Origin: Rhododendron vialii
Taxonomy: Eukaryota; Streptophyta; Magnoliopsida; Ericales; Ericaceae
Length of the DNA stretch: 64,000 bases
Assembly: GCF_030253575.1 (NCBI RefSeq)
Contig: NC_080569.1
Location: forward strand, 13,037,501 to 13,101,500
Direction: 5' to 3'
Shown here: positions 43,407-55,149 of the stretch, one piece after another
Numbering within the stretch: position 1 is the stretch's first letter
Layout of the letters: each line of letters opens with the position of its first letter
Made by a program: the position numbers and the translations under genes
Notes under the pieces: model-generated
Database searches by the model: none
What the model was told of the DNA's origin: nothing
Seen by the model: only the letters and a program-made list of their open reading frames with translations

Positions 43407-44399
43407 TGGTGGAGAACATTTTGATGATCCTTTTGTTGAATCTGAAGAAGAGAAGGTTTGTGCCTATAATTGGGCGAAATAGTGTGTTTGTTTGTGGTTA
43501 TAGCAAAATTGATATTCTTTCGAGTTATGGTTGTTTATTCTTTACCTACTTAATTTGTTTGGGTTTAGAAATTTTTTGGATTGGTTGGGTTTGAAGGGCC
43601 AACCTTATTGGATATCATTCTTTGCTTCGATCTTTTTGGTGTAAATTCTTATTATGTTGTCATCGTTATTCAAGAATTAAATTCCATTCTTATGAAAAAG
43701 AAGAAAATGAAATATAGGTTTCAATATTTTTCATTTCATCTTCTGATTTTGCAGCTCTACTAGATTCATCCATTGCTTCTTTAAATATAAAACTTTCACG
43801 TATCTCCATTCTCCGTAAATTTTTTGTCTCGTATTATTTTTGTATTATTTTATTTTGTAATCTTTTGTTTAGTTTTCTAATGTAATCTTTGGGATCAATC
43901 ATTTGTTGCGACAGGAGAAGTAAAGAAAAGTAGGAGTATAAAAAGATGAACCAAAGTTTAAAAAAGTGTGTATAGGACAACAAACAAACCAGCTATTTCA
44001 TTTTTTTCATCTTTATTAAACTCTTTTTTGCTTGTGATCCTACTTTTTAGATTTCTTTCATCGAGATAAATGATCAATCAAAAAAAAAAACATAAATCTA
44101 ACAAAAATTCAGAAATACCGAAAGTTTAGGAAGAATGGGGATTACTAGTAATTCACAGTAATGTATCTTGATCTTCCCATGCATCGGAATTTTCTCCGCA
44201 TTTGCAACACATATATAAAAAAAAATAGTAATTTGCAAATGAGTAGACATTAGTCCTAAATCTAATAGAACATAGATAGTACGTATCTATAGGCACATAT
44301 TTAGCCTATATTTTCTTTTCATTCCGCTAATGGTCTTATTTTTTAAGTACTTATTTTTTGTTTTACAATGTCATTCTTTCACAATACGTCACCTTTAAT

Positions 44400-44830
44400 T
44401 TAAAAAATAAGTAATTATTTTAGTTAGTGAAATGAGGCGTGTCTAATTATAATTGAAAAGCATATAGAGTAGTATATAGACTTTCGTACATTCCGAATAA
44501 AAAAAAAGGAGACTTTCGTACATTCCGAATAAAAAAAAAAAAAAAAACTTTCGTACATTCCGAATAAAAAAAATAGACTTTCGTACATTTTGAATAAAAA
44601 CTTCGGGTACATTCCAATTACGATATGGATTTAACATCAAAGTAATATTTATCTAGAAGATGCTAATCGAAGTGATATACATCAAAGTACAATTTCATTA
44701 AAACCATATCTATCTTATAATTAAACTAACGTCTCCTACCATATATATAATACTCAATTTCGTAGTAAAACTCTTCATCCCAAAGAAATCTAGAGAGAGA
44801 GAGAGTCCATTCCACACAGTTCTCGCTTCA
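44400..44830 (+). promoter_or_regulatory. NAC gene promoter
   Basis: Short tandem units (CTTTCGTACATTCCGAATAAA, four copies at 44480-44600) precede the gene. ACCATATATATAATACTC at about 44738 is a plausible TATA box, about 30 bp before a likely start, and a GAGAGAGAGAG leader follows. Confidence 0.4.
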
Positions 44831-46661
44831 ATGTCTTCCCCTGTAGAGCCTCCTCCAAAAAGACTTCTAACCATGGCTTCTTCCAATGATCAGCAAATCC
44901 AGCCGCATCTCATGGCCAAGCCAACAACCCTTAACCATATTCCCATTGCCGTTAATAAAGAACAAGAAGAACAAGACCAAACTTTTGGCAACTACATCAA
45001 CTACATCCCCAACCACTTCAATGGGTTCCAATTTTCGCCTTCTGTTTTCCTTTCTCGTATTCGTTTTCGTTTCGGGTTAATTAGTACTTAGTCTTGGCAT
45101 GTGGTATCTGCGTTGCTATTTTTTGTTTGGTAATCAAGAACCCAAGTTTTTTGGTAATCAAGAACCCATAACACGAACTATTATGTTTTGCATTTTTTTT
45201 ATTATTTAGTTTTCATTTTCTTGATAAAGTTTTTTATTTTATTATCTCTTGTTCATATACACAAAAGAAGCTGGAGCCAGACCCAATATTTCGCACCCGG
45301 GTACAGGTTCTGTCCCTTGGACAGCGAGCTCATTGTCCACTACTTGCGGAAGAAGGTTAACAATGAGGCGTTGCCGCATAATGGAATCAGGGATGTGACT
45401 CTTTACCAGCACAATCCGGAATACCTCACGGGTTCGATCTTCTCTCTCTGCGTCTACTTCTTCTTTTGGTTAAATTTAGGGCATATGCAGTAGCTTTATG
45501 TGGGGGTTGGTTTTATTGAAGGGTTTCTAATGCGAATCATGGATATCCTACGTTAGGGTTTCGAAAAGCATGATAGTAACCTATTATTTATTAGTGATTT
45601 AGTGTTCATGGGACACAACAACGTTGTCCCCTTATGCTCTCCACAATCACATTTATATGGTGATCGTGTATTTAAATGTGGGCGCTTGATGATTGTACAG
45701 ATGTGAATATAGTTGGGCATTACGTGACAATTATCCTATGAACCCAATAATTATTCAGGATTTATAGATCTTTGTTGATTTTTAACCAGATTTTCCTCTC
45801 CCTCTACTTGGCTGCTTCGGTTCATCTAGATTGTGTGCGTTTATTTTAGATATTTTGCCAGTTTTCTGTTCATGTTATGAAAAAGAAGCAAGTATTCAAT
45901 CTGTTTGGAATTTGGATTAGGTCGAAAACATTTATGTTCATCAATCTTTAAATGTTTCTAACTTTATTTTCTTGCCTCGCTTGGATGTTTTTTTTTTTTC
46001 ATTTTATTTTATGTTTCTCTTTGTTAAAAATGCATGTTTTTATAAGAGTTGTTTGTGATGGTGGATATTTCAAATCGGCTGTCAAAGAAAAAGTTGGAAT
46101 TGCGATGATATATTGGTCTAAATGGAGAATAATCGAAATAGTAAAACCTAGCATGCAATTAAGGTGGAAATTCCAAGCACGACATGTTAACACGACACTA
46201 AAAAACTCAAAATCATTTTATTGATGAGCTATGATCCAAATGAAGATTCTGTTTTGAATTTTCTTTTTATTCGCTTCTTCCAGTGTTTCTTCATTAGTTT
46301 TTTTTTGTTTTTATTTTTTTTGTTGATCTGGCTTCTTCATTAGTTCAACGCGAGTTTTTTCCAATTAAGTGCAGCTCGGTATCCAGCATTAGGGGATAAA
46401 AAATGGTACTTCTTCACATCAAGGGACCGAAAATATCCGAATGGATTCCGACCTAATCGAGCAACCGATAATGGATACTGGAAAGCCACTGGAGCAGATA
46501 AGTTTGTGCACTACAAAGATCAGGTTGTTGGGCCTAGGAAGGCATTAGTTTTCTATGAAGGAAAGCCGAAGCCAGGGAAGGGTATAAAGACCAATTGGAT
46601 CATGCACGAGTTTCGAGTCAAGGGGCCTCCTAGAATCAAAGAGAATCAACATGATATGAAG
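44831..46661 (+). CDS. NAC-domain transcription factor, 3' end of the domain missing
   Basis: The NAC subdomains are clear. A-B lie in an exon of about 45271-45431: [19 protein letters not shown] and [15 protein letters not shown] lie in 46375-46661: [34 protein letters not shown] and [11 protein letters not shown]. The joint 45431/46375 is GT-AG and in phase. A first exon from the ATG at 44831 (Gln/Asn-rich, 60-75 residues) is plausible, but its donor is not resolved. After HDMK there is a GTATTA donor, yet I find no exon encoding the expected WVLCRIY end of the domain, nor an activation region, before 48.7 kb. It could be a truncated gene or have a very distant last exon. NAC proteins bind CGT-core promoter sites in the nucleus. 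Confidence 0.7.
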
Positions 46662-46929
46662 GTATTAACTACTAAATTCTTCCAATATTAATTAAGTTGT
46701 CATAGTCTTAATAAAGTTTATACAGCTTTTAGGGTATTTATGACTTGACTATCCTTTTATGTCTGGATTTTCAATCTATGAACACTATCCATTTTCTTCT
46801 CATGTTCTCCCTCTTTAGAACTCGCAGATGTTTCTCTTTTTATTTTTTTACGTACTTTGTCATATGATTTGGAAAATTATATGCAAAAATAGCAATGCAT
46901 CGGGAAGACAATCGGCTCGACTTATGGTT

Positions 46930-47090
46930 GAGTTGAAAATTATTTTGAAAAATTGGGCGTGACTTGTGATTGAGTTGGAATTAGTAGTCGTGATTTGAGG
47001 TCTTGGGTTTGAGCAAGCATGACACAACCTCATAACACCTCGCTGATCTCATGCTCTCGATCCCTTTAATTTTTTTGTAATTTATTTTCA
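46930..47090 (+). mobile_element. SINE-like element
   Basis: GTGACTTGTGATTGAGTTGG followed by CTTGGGTTTGAGCAAGC resembles A- and B-boxes of a tRNA-derived SINE, ending with T-rich sequence. Weak. Confidence 0.3.
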
Positions 47091-47374
47091 AAAATTATAT
47101 ATTCCTTTTACTATTAAAAAAAGTTATAGTAATCTAATAGTATCACACTAATATTCCACCAAAAAGAATAGAAAAAGCTAAACTTTATGCGACTGAAAAC
47201 GAAGGAAACAATGTTGGTTGGTAATAATTTTATCAACATGGTAGATAGTAAATAGCCATACACTATAGACTATATATGGTAGATAAACATTTTTATGTCG
47301 TTTTATTGGGGAGTAATAATTACTTTGGTAGATAAACATTTTTTTTCTATCTTGTTCATTCTGTCTATACCAAC

Positions 47375-47538
47375 GTTGGGTTTGAAACTTGAGGAAAGTT
47401 GGAGAATAAAATGATATTGTGCACAATATTAGAATTTTGTATTTTCTCTTCCAACCAATCAATGGAAGAGAAAGAATTTTTTATTTCCCTTACCTTTCTT
47501 AATTTTCTTTTCTTTTCCACAAGTTTCAAACAATCCCT
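47375..47538. mobile_element. MITE with GTTTGAAACTTG ends
   Basis: GGGTTTGAAACTTGAGG and CCACAAGTTTCAAACAATCC are inverted ends of a short AT-rich element related to the one at 25772-25971. Confidence 0.45.
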
Positions 47539-47734
47539 AAGTAACCCTAAGTTTCTTTGTTAGCGTTTTGAAAACTTTGATGGGACGGTGTTATGAGATT
47601 AAATTCTACACGGAGGGACCGTGTAGAATGGTTTGTGTGGCAAACCAATGAATACTTGACACGTCCCCTATTTGAAACTTAAACTCTTTCCTCGCTCATG
47701 CTCTCTCTCTGTACTCGGATCCTGTAGAACAAAT

Positions 47735-48180
47735 ACTTGATTGTGAGAGCCTAGAGAAAAAATTAATTATGGCCCTCTAGGATAAAATGATAAAAAAATA
47801 AAATCTTCGCATTTGTTCAAATGGATTGAAAATTGGAGCACTTAATTTTTTTAATATATAAACAATCTCAAAAAAATAAAGTGCTACAATTTTCAATCTG
47901 TTTGAATCGGTGCAAAAATCTTATTTTTCTGATCATATTATTCTAAAGGGTCATAATTAATTTTTGTCTGTAGGACTCTCATAATTAAATATGTACTCTA
48001 TAGCACCCCAAATAAAGATTAAATATTTAATTATGAGAGCCCTAGAGACAAAAATTAATTATGATCCTTTAGAATGAAATGGTCAGAAAATTAATATCCT
48101 TGTACGGGTTCAAATGGATTGAAAATTGAAATACTTTCAATCCGTTTGAACAGATGCGAAAATTTTATTTTTCTAATCAT
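47735..48180. repeat. Palindromic repeat unit shared with the 3.0-4.4 kb element
   Basis: TGGATTGAAAATTGGAGCAC, AAAAATTAATTATGATCC and TTAATTATGAGAGCCCTAG recur in both orientations. They match the three tandem palindromic units in the Mutator-like element at 3046-4424. The CACCTGACC TIR sequence is absent, so this is a fragment or a relative. Confidence 0.6.
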
Positions 48181-48608
48181 TTTGGCATGGGGGAGAAGAG
48201 CAGATTTCAATTGAGTCGAGTTTTATTTATTTATTTAGTAGGCTCAGTGCCACCTTAGCTGATGCGGCTGGGGTGTGGTAAAAGATGACGTGCCTGTAAC
48301 ATTTCTGAAAAATATGACTTAATTTCAAGAATATCCCCCTAACTAGCACATTTTCTTAACATCACCCTCTCAACTAAAAAACCAATCAACAACGCCCTCT
48401 TAACTATTATTTCCAATGAACTTCACCCCTTCCGACAAAAAATGAATAAATTGGACGGAAAGTAAAATTTTAACCCCAAAATGCCCTTCACTCTCTCACA
48501 CTCTCTCCAAAAATGGAGTTCCAAGACAAATAAACCAGACCCAGATTCTCTTCCAATCTCGCTCCACCCTACCCCCACAATCATCGCTCCACAAATCATC
48601 CCTCCTCA

Positions 48609-48644
<36 letters not shown>

Positions 48645-48738
48645 TCCCTCTCTTTCTCTCTCTCTTCACCGGACAAGAAAACCCCCACTCGCAGGTCCAG
48701 GCCATGCAAACCGGACGAGTTAGTCTTCAATCCGGTCC

Positions 48739-48993
48739 AAGGTCGAAGGCCGAGGTCGGAGGACACGCATGCTAGCCCTCTGCGCCGCCCGAATCTTCCA
48801 GCTCGCCAGAGAGCTGGACCACAAATCGAACGGCGAGACCATCCAGTGGCTCCTACAGCAGGCTGAGCCATTGATTATCGCCACCAACGGAACCGGGACC
48901 ATTCCGGCGTCGGTGCTAACAGTGGCTGGCGGCACTGTTTCGGCTGGGCTGCAACAGAGGATTGATGAGTTGGGTGGTGAGACGAGGGCCTAG
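48739..48993 (+). pseudogene. TCP-domain (class I) gene fragment
   Basis: The open stretch reads [20 protein letters not shown], continues through [20 protein letters not shown] and ends at TAG 48991-48993. This covers most of a class I TCP DNA-binding domain (basic region, helix-loop-helix). The usual upstream residues of the basic region are absent: four codons before KVEG there is an in-frame TAG at 48721-48723. The sequence after the domain runs only about 35 residues. TCP proteins are nuclear regulators of growth. With both ends lost it is most likely a non-functional fragment. GC content is higher than in the flanks, and a (CT)n-rich leader-like stretch lies upstream. Confidence 0.75.
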
Positions 48994-49279
48994 TAGCGGC
49001 GGCCATCACGACAAGAATTTTAAAACATACAATTATTTTTAAAAAATACAATTATTATATGTGAATTTTTTTTTATCCCCATACAGTCTCGCCACTACTA
49101 GTTTCTTATTTTTTTATTATATACTAGATATAAATCTTCTAATATTTTTTCAAGAAAGGAGAATAAAAAAAATATTTCAAAACTAAATTCAATGGACCAA
49201 AGTGAAATAATATAAATGATGTGTAATTAAAAGAAGAAAAAACTCCACATTCTTACACCAAAACTACTTAACTTAAAAA

Positions 49280-49430
49280 ATTAAGAGAATTTAATTATAA
49301 TGTCACTCTCCAAATTTATAATGTCATTCCCAAGAGAGAGTGTGATTATCAATTTGAAAAATTCATACAGGAATCTGGAGAGTGACATTATAAATTTGGG
49401 GAGTGGTATTATTTATACCCAAAATTAAGG
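49280..49430. mobile_element. Short hairpin MITE
   Basis: ATAATGTCACTCTCCAAATT and GGAGAGTGACATTATAAATT form an imperfect inverted repeat with further copies of the same phrase inside. Non-coding; ends approximate. Confidence 0.4.
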
Positions 49431-50448
49431 TTAGTCTTTTTTCATATTCCATGTGCAAAGTGACAAACGTCATTTATTATAATTTTTATTATTTTATTTT
49501 ATTTTTTTCTGGAGCCGATTACTATTAATATTATAATGCATTTTTTTTATTTTTTTAATATATATTTCATTACTGCTAGGATAAAATCCTAGTTCTGTCT
49601 CTGGAGGACGAGTAGAGCTCTTTGGCCCAATCTAAGCAAACCCACCACGTCCCACATGTCCACGGCGGCGGCAGGATGTGGTCGGGGATGATATATATAC
49701 ACATATAGAAATATTGATTTTTTTAAGAAGTTATGGAAAATATTGTTTCTTTTTGGGGGTTGATGGGTTTCTTGTGTTGTATAATTGCAAGGAGTGAGAA
49801 AACCTATAGTTGAAGTGAGAATTCAATGGGGACTACTGTATTTGGTTTGCCCCATCTTTTTTTCCTCTCTACAGCTCCATTTCAAGGCTCCAACTGCAGG
49901 TGCTCATGGGTCTTCTCTTTTTCAATACAAACACAATCTTGTACATGCATATACACGTCTATAATATTTACATGTGGTTTTGGTAAATTATGGGGCTTTT
50001 ACAGATTATTGCTGCAATTTTAATGTTGATTTTGGTCTGGAATGTGGAGGGTCCAAATAGCTTCTTGGGTTTGGGCTTAACTTATTGTTTGATTCCCAAA
50101 AGTGTGTTGATAATAGTGATATTTCCTAAAGATTTTGTTTTCTTTAGATCTTGATGGAGTGCTGAGTAGATTTGATTGTGAACATATATAGAGAGGGAGA
50201 GGAGAACGATCGATCAAATTTTTGTAAGTGCAAAACCCAATTTCAACAAAAGAATTGGTGTCTTAGTCTTTCTCTCATTTCCTGTCCAAAATTTTAACAG
50301 CATTGAAGGGAGGGGGTGCAGTTGATTGGAAATGATAGTTGAGAGGTGATGTTGATTGGTTTTTTAGTTGAGGAAGTGATAATGATAAAACATGATAGTT
50401 GCAGGGGTGTTCTTGAAATTAAGCCAATAAATATCAGTTTTGCTATCC

Positions 50449-50698
50449 GCAGAGACGATTTGCAGAGAACCACGCAGAGAAAAATGCATTTGGCTCCATT
50501 TCGGGTCCTGAAAAAATCTGCTCAGTTCGCTCATACGAATCCAAAAGTAATACTTACTGATATCCGCTGGAGCTGATTTTTTACAGGGCCCCATAAAATA
50601 ATATTCAAAAATTTATGGATATTTTTCTAGATTTTTCAAGACACGAAATGGGGCCAAACGCATTTTTCTCTGCGTGATTCTCTGTAAATCGTCTCTGC
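50449..50698. mobile_element. MITE with GCAGAGACGATTT ends
   Basis: GCAGAGACGATTTGCAGAGA at the left and TCTCTGTAAATCGTCTCTGC at the right are inverted. The match continues through CGCAGAGAAAAATGCATTTGGC. No clean target duplication. Confidence 0.6.
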
Positions 50699-50844
50699 TG
50701 TTAGAATTTTTGAATAAATATATACTGATATCAGTCTATAGAGGTTGAGCAAATGAAATTGTACAATTTGCACTAATTAGTTTTCAAATGAAAAGATACA
50801 TTAGCCGAAGTGTCGCCTTTGTTGAGTATTTGGACAGCATGTCT

Positions 50845-51070
50845 GGATCGGGATCCTCTTCGAAGATTTCTCTCCAAACATCTTCCAAACCCGAAAACAA
50901 GCACTTGATACCGCATTAATGAACCCATCTAACGGTCCAAATGAAACCAGCTTTATAACTTCCAAATTCTGTAGTTACACGGCACCGTTTCATTCTTTGC
51001 TGCAAACGGCAGCCTAACGGAGTAACGTTTCACCTTGTACTTTTTCCTTTCGATCAATTACAACGTCGAC

Positions 51071-51104
<34 letters not shown>

Positions 51105-51990
51105 CAGCGATGGAAGACGACGACGAAGAACCCTTTCATACCTCCATAATCTCGTTCCCTTTCCTTCTTCGCAACTGAAATTTCCTCATCTCGTGTTCCA
51201 GTTGAACCAGATTTAGTCTCTGAATCTTGAAATTTATGCTTAATCTGAATGATGTCTATACTTGCAAAAAAAAACACATATATGGCCCTCATTTTCCTTG
51301 AGCTCAAGGACGATTGAATCCTCCATTCGAGCAGTCCGGCTCCATCCTCCATTTGACTCAAGGACGGTGATTCATCCCCCATCTGTATCTCCATGTGGAA
51401 AGCTACTGATCTCCCCGGATCAGAATCTCTACATATTTAGGGTTTCTTTTTATTTCGTTTTGCGTTTGTAAATTGATTAGGATTTTAAGATTAAAAAAAA
51501 AAAATTTGATTAGGATTTTGTCTTGATTTTCCATGCCGCTAATAAAAATTGCGGGATTTGTTTTGAATTTGTTGTTTGTGTTGATGAACCGTTTACATCA
51601 GAGATTGGTCAATTTACTTGGGATTTGAATCCATGAATGTAAAAATTTTCTTGAACAGATAACTATTCTGTGTATTGTCGATGAAGGGAAGATATGCCAA
51701 GGGAGGGAGGAGTTGGGATTGAGAGAGAGCGCGAGCTTGGTATGGGACTATGGGTAGAACTGGAACTGTTGAAATCGTGACTGGTATAGAGAGAGGAGAT
51801 GGGAAACAGAAACGGAAAAGAGGGCTGGGTTAAGCTGCCGTTTGCAAGCAAAGAATGAAACGGTGCCGTGTAACTACAGAACTTGGAAGTTGTAAAGCTG
51901 GCTTCATCTAGACTGTCAGATGGGTTCATCAAGTTCTTGTGAAAAGGTTAGGAAGATGTTTGGAGAGAAATCTTCGGAGGATCCCGATCC
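50845..51990. mobile_element. Long-TIR element, possible gene-capturing
   Basis: The ends are inverted repeats of about 170 bp, starting GGATCGGGATCCTC and ending GAGGATCCCGATCC. They include AAGATTTCTCTCCAAACATC and ACGGCACCGTTTCATTCTTTG. TGTCT flanks both sides (50840-50844 and 51991-51995). The interior (51010-51830) has a (GA)15 run directly before an ATG followed by GAAGACGACGACGAAG. That looks like a leader and first codons of a gene, but it closes after 22 codons. No transposase. Confidence 0.55.
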
Positions 51991-52377
51991 TGTCTACCCA
52001 GTGACATCTAATCCTTGACAGTAACACAAAAGCATGAGCTGAAACAAGCGTTTTCAACAAGAAGAATTATTCATTTTCAAAAAAACAAGAAGAATTATTG
52101 CGGACAAACTAATTCTTATCTCGTGAAGAACATTTACTAGACTAAAGGCAACACTTGCAAAGTAACAGAACAGCACATATCAGCACCAGCTGACAGTAGT
52201 TGCTAATACTATGATCAAGTGAAGCGTGACGCAAAGAATCATATTTTTTTCCTGTACATGACAAGATTATTCCCACACAAGTAAGCACTCCTGAGTCTAA
52301 GTAAGCACTTAAAAAGGCTAGAATTTGTTCAAAAGTTCATCACTTCCTCAATCTCACACCATCTGACCAAGACGGTT

Positions 52378-52760
52378 TTTTTTTTTTTTTTTTTTTTCCG
52401 CCCTTTCTTTTGATAGGTAAGTGAGGAATCATTAAAAAGGGCCAAAAAAGGTGCAAAGGTGCAGCTCGTGCACAAACGACGAAACTATACCGATGAACAA
52501 AAACCCTAAACCCATCAAATATTAAATGGACATATCATACCACAAAAGAAACTAACGAGAAAGAAACCCTTAAACCGAAAAACCACGGTTAAAAGGACCA
52601 TCCTTTCCAAGACTGAAACAGAGCATTCAATTCCTTCAAAAGCTCATACAGCTCCTCTCTAGATGCGCCACATAATGAAAACAGGAGCGCAACCCAAGCT
52701 TTGCAATCGCCTCTACCGGGGTATCCATAGAGCTAACCATAGAACAGACCCATCACAGAG
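52378..52760 (-). mobile_element. LINE 3' fragment (reverse orientation)
   Basis: A T run of about 20 bases followed by CTTTTGATAGGTAAGTGAGG is a typical reversed LINE tail (its complement ends ACCTATCAAAAG then A-run). The far boundary and target duplication were not found. Confidence 0.4.
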
Positions 52761-53282
52761 CCTAGACAACTTGTCAATTCGAGTGCGGAGCTTTCTAAAA
52801 TGTTGGCACTATGTTTGAATTGCCGGAAAGGAAAAGTGAACACTTCGGATACTTGAGCAACAACTCCAAATGTTACAAGATCAGTCATACGATGATTTGA
52901 AAGAAATGCAAGTCAATACAGTAGAACAGAAAGCTGGTAAGAAATTTCATAATCTTGCCCTTCAATGGAATGTACATATTAGTTTTAGCCGAACCAATAA
53001 GTAACAAAAGCATACAAGAATGCATTTCCACTATTTCAACTTTTAGCCGAACCAATAAGCAGCAAAAGCATACAAGAATGCATTAATACTATTTCAACTT
53101 TACATCGTGTAACATCCAAAACCCATTTTTCCATTACAGGGTCTTAACAATGAACTAGAATTCAACAGTGTCATCTAATGAGAGACATCCGGTAAAGTGG
53201 TACAAAATGAACATCTAATTTTGAACCGGACAAAGAAATTAACTAATTGCCACAGAATCTTAACGGTTTCACAGGCGAAATG

Positions 53283-54443
53283 TCATTGATAAATTACCAC
53301 AGGGGGGAACTTGAACTTATCCAAGATGAACGGTATTGCCTGCGGTCTATTGACCAAATCATGGTAAAGATCGTACTCTGCTTCGTAATCATGCAAGTGC
53401 AACTCAGCCTTTTGATTCGTATGGTAATGATGCTTAGCCGAGTCCGATTTCCCATACCCAAAAACACTAACCTTGTCACAAATTCCCAAAGCAAGCATAA
53501 CAGCTTGCATTCCCGAAGAGTAATGGAACAAAAGCCCGCCGTGGGCAGATCCCCATTCTTCCACCGACTTCTTCCCCTCCTCCGTAAACCGCTTCATCGA
53601 ATAATACTTGACGATCCTAGTGCACAACAAATCAAACCGCAAATCGGTAACCACCAGCGGGGACCTGTGGGACGAGTTACACAGGGCGTAATCGAACATG
53701 TGGATTGGTTGGCAAATGTACATGACAATAGGAACGGTTAGGCCATACGGGTGGCAAAAGCAGCCCTCTCTTCGGGCACACAAGTGCAGCATGTTGCTGT
53801 TGATGAACGAGATCGTTGTTTTCGAGCCCACGTGGCGCTCGAAGCCACTGGTCCTGGCGTTGTTCAACCGGATCACCGCTTCGTGGCTATCAATCAGTTC
53901 ACCATTCTCCTTCTGCAACAGAATCCCACTATTCCCCACAACCGCGCAAGATGAATACTTCACACTCTCTCGATCAATCGGAACCCTAACGAGATTGACC
54001 AAATCCGACATGATATCCGGCTGGAACCGCCTGTTCCGCCACCAACCGTGCAAAATCTTCCTCAACTCCAGCCATAGACGGTAAAACTGCGGGGACTGGA
54101 CGTTTACCGGAATGCCCCTGAACGACCTTGCTCGAGCGTGGTGAATCCTGACCCTCCCGGAGGACAGATACGTCCTTTTCCGCCCCCGATCCGGTAAGTT
54201 CCCCTCCATCATCTCCTCGATCTCCTGCTTCCACTGCGCTTCCCCCAGATCAACCGCCGCGAGCTTCAGCAGCGTCTCGTTCATCGCCGCAGCGGGCTTT
54301 CGGGCCGCGACGACGTCGTTTGGGAGCCGAAACGAGCTAAACCCGCGGCGAGTCGAGACTCGGAAGCTCAGAACGAAGGCCGCCGCCACGACGAGCATCA
54401 ACGTGCCGAACAGAGGCCTCACTCTCCGCTTCATCAGAGCCAA
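53283..54443 (-). CDS. Sialyltransferase-like protein, GT29 family, copy B
   Basis: An intact, intronless frame of 386 residues, homologous to the copy at 38672-39856 from end to end. A hydrophobic segment at about 11-27 (LFGTLMLVVAAAFVLSF) predicts a type II Golgi protein. NET occurs just after the stem. Sialylmotif L runs from SSCAVVGNSGILLQ to RHVGSK; motif S is [22 protein letters not shown] stands for motif III (HHYD in copy A); motif VS is HDYEAE. Its 3' UTR also resembles that of copy A (ATTCTGTGGCAATT then TTTCTTTGTC). The shared UTR means the duplication was of genomic DNA. Acceptor and donor are unknown. Confidence 0.9.
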   Translation of the reverse strand: MALMKRRVRPLFGTLMLVVAAAFVLSFRVSTRRGFSSFRLPNDVVAARKPAAAMNETLLKLAAVDLGEAQWKQEIEEMMEGNLPDRGRKRTYLSSGRVRIHHARARSFRGIPVNVQSPQFYRLWLELRKILHGWWRNRRFQPDIMSDLVNLVRVPIDRESVKYSSCAVVGNSGILLQKENGELIDSHEAVIRLNNARTSGFERHVGSKTTISFINSNMLHLCARREGCFCHPYGLTVPIVMYICQPIHMFDYALCNSSHRSPLVVTDLRFDLLCTRIVKYYSMKRFTEEGKKSVEEWGSAHGGLLFHYSSGMQAVMLALGICDKVSVFGYGKSDSAKHHYHTNQKAELHLHDYEAEYDLYHDLVNRPQAIPFILDKFKFPPVVIYQ

Positions 54444-55149
54444 AGAGTACTAGTATTAGCTAACGGATAGAGCTACGCCGTTGCTGGATTTTGGGGTAGG
54501 TGGGTTTCGTGGGTACAAAGGATCGTTCTTCATTGGGTTTGATTTGGAATACAAAACGAGCTGTCACTGTAAGTATTGTAGATATTTAATGGGCATTTGG
54601 TGTGGAATTTGTAAAGGCATTGGGTGTGGAATTTGTAACCCTAGGTTGAGTGCAAGAGGGTGCAGATCTGGGAAGAGATGGGATTTGATGAAACTACATC
54701 GTGAATAAATACGAGTCTCTGGTGGAGCTAGTGTGTGGTTCAAGCTAATACAGCTATGTCAGTGATTATGCCAATGGAGTATTTTATGTGGGGGAGGGGG
54801 GGAGAGGAGTGAAGGGAAAGAGGTTGACTTATTATTACAGGAGAGAAGAGAGTCGCCTTGGAAGAGCGAGATGAGAGAGAGAGTGGAAACTACTGGTTAC
54901 CTTTTGGGTTTGGAATGAGAATTTAAAGATGAATTTGAGTCCTGATACGGTCAATCCAAAAACATTTTACTACTAGTAGTACACTAGCCCCGTTCTGTGT
55001 GCACGGGATAACTGGCATATTAGAAGGGTATAACGTTAATTGATAAAAAAATAGTACTGTATAAAAATGAAAATTTATACATGAATTTGAGTACTTAAAA
55101 CCGTCAATAAAAAAATATTTTACTAGTAGTACATATAAATAATAAAAAA
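54444..55149. other. GT29 copy B promoter and repeats
   Basis: No other gene is seen. A direct repeat is present: GATGAATTTGAGTCCTGATA at about 54930 and a diverged copy at about 55080, each followed by CGTCAATCCAAAAA-type sequence and ACTACTAGTAGTAC. Confidence 0.4.
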
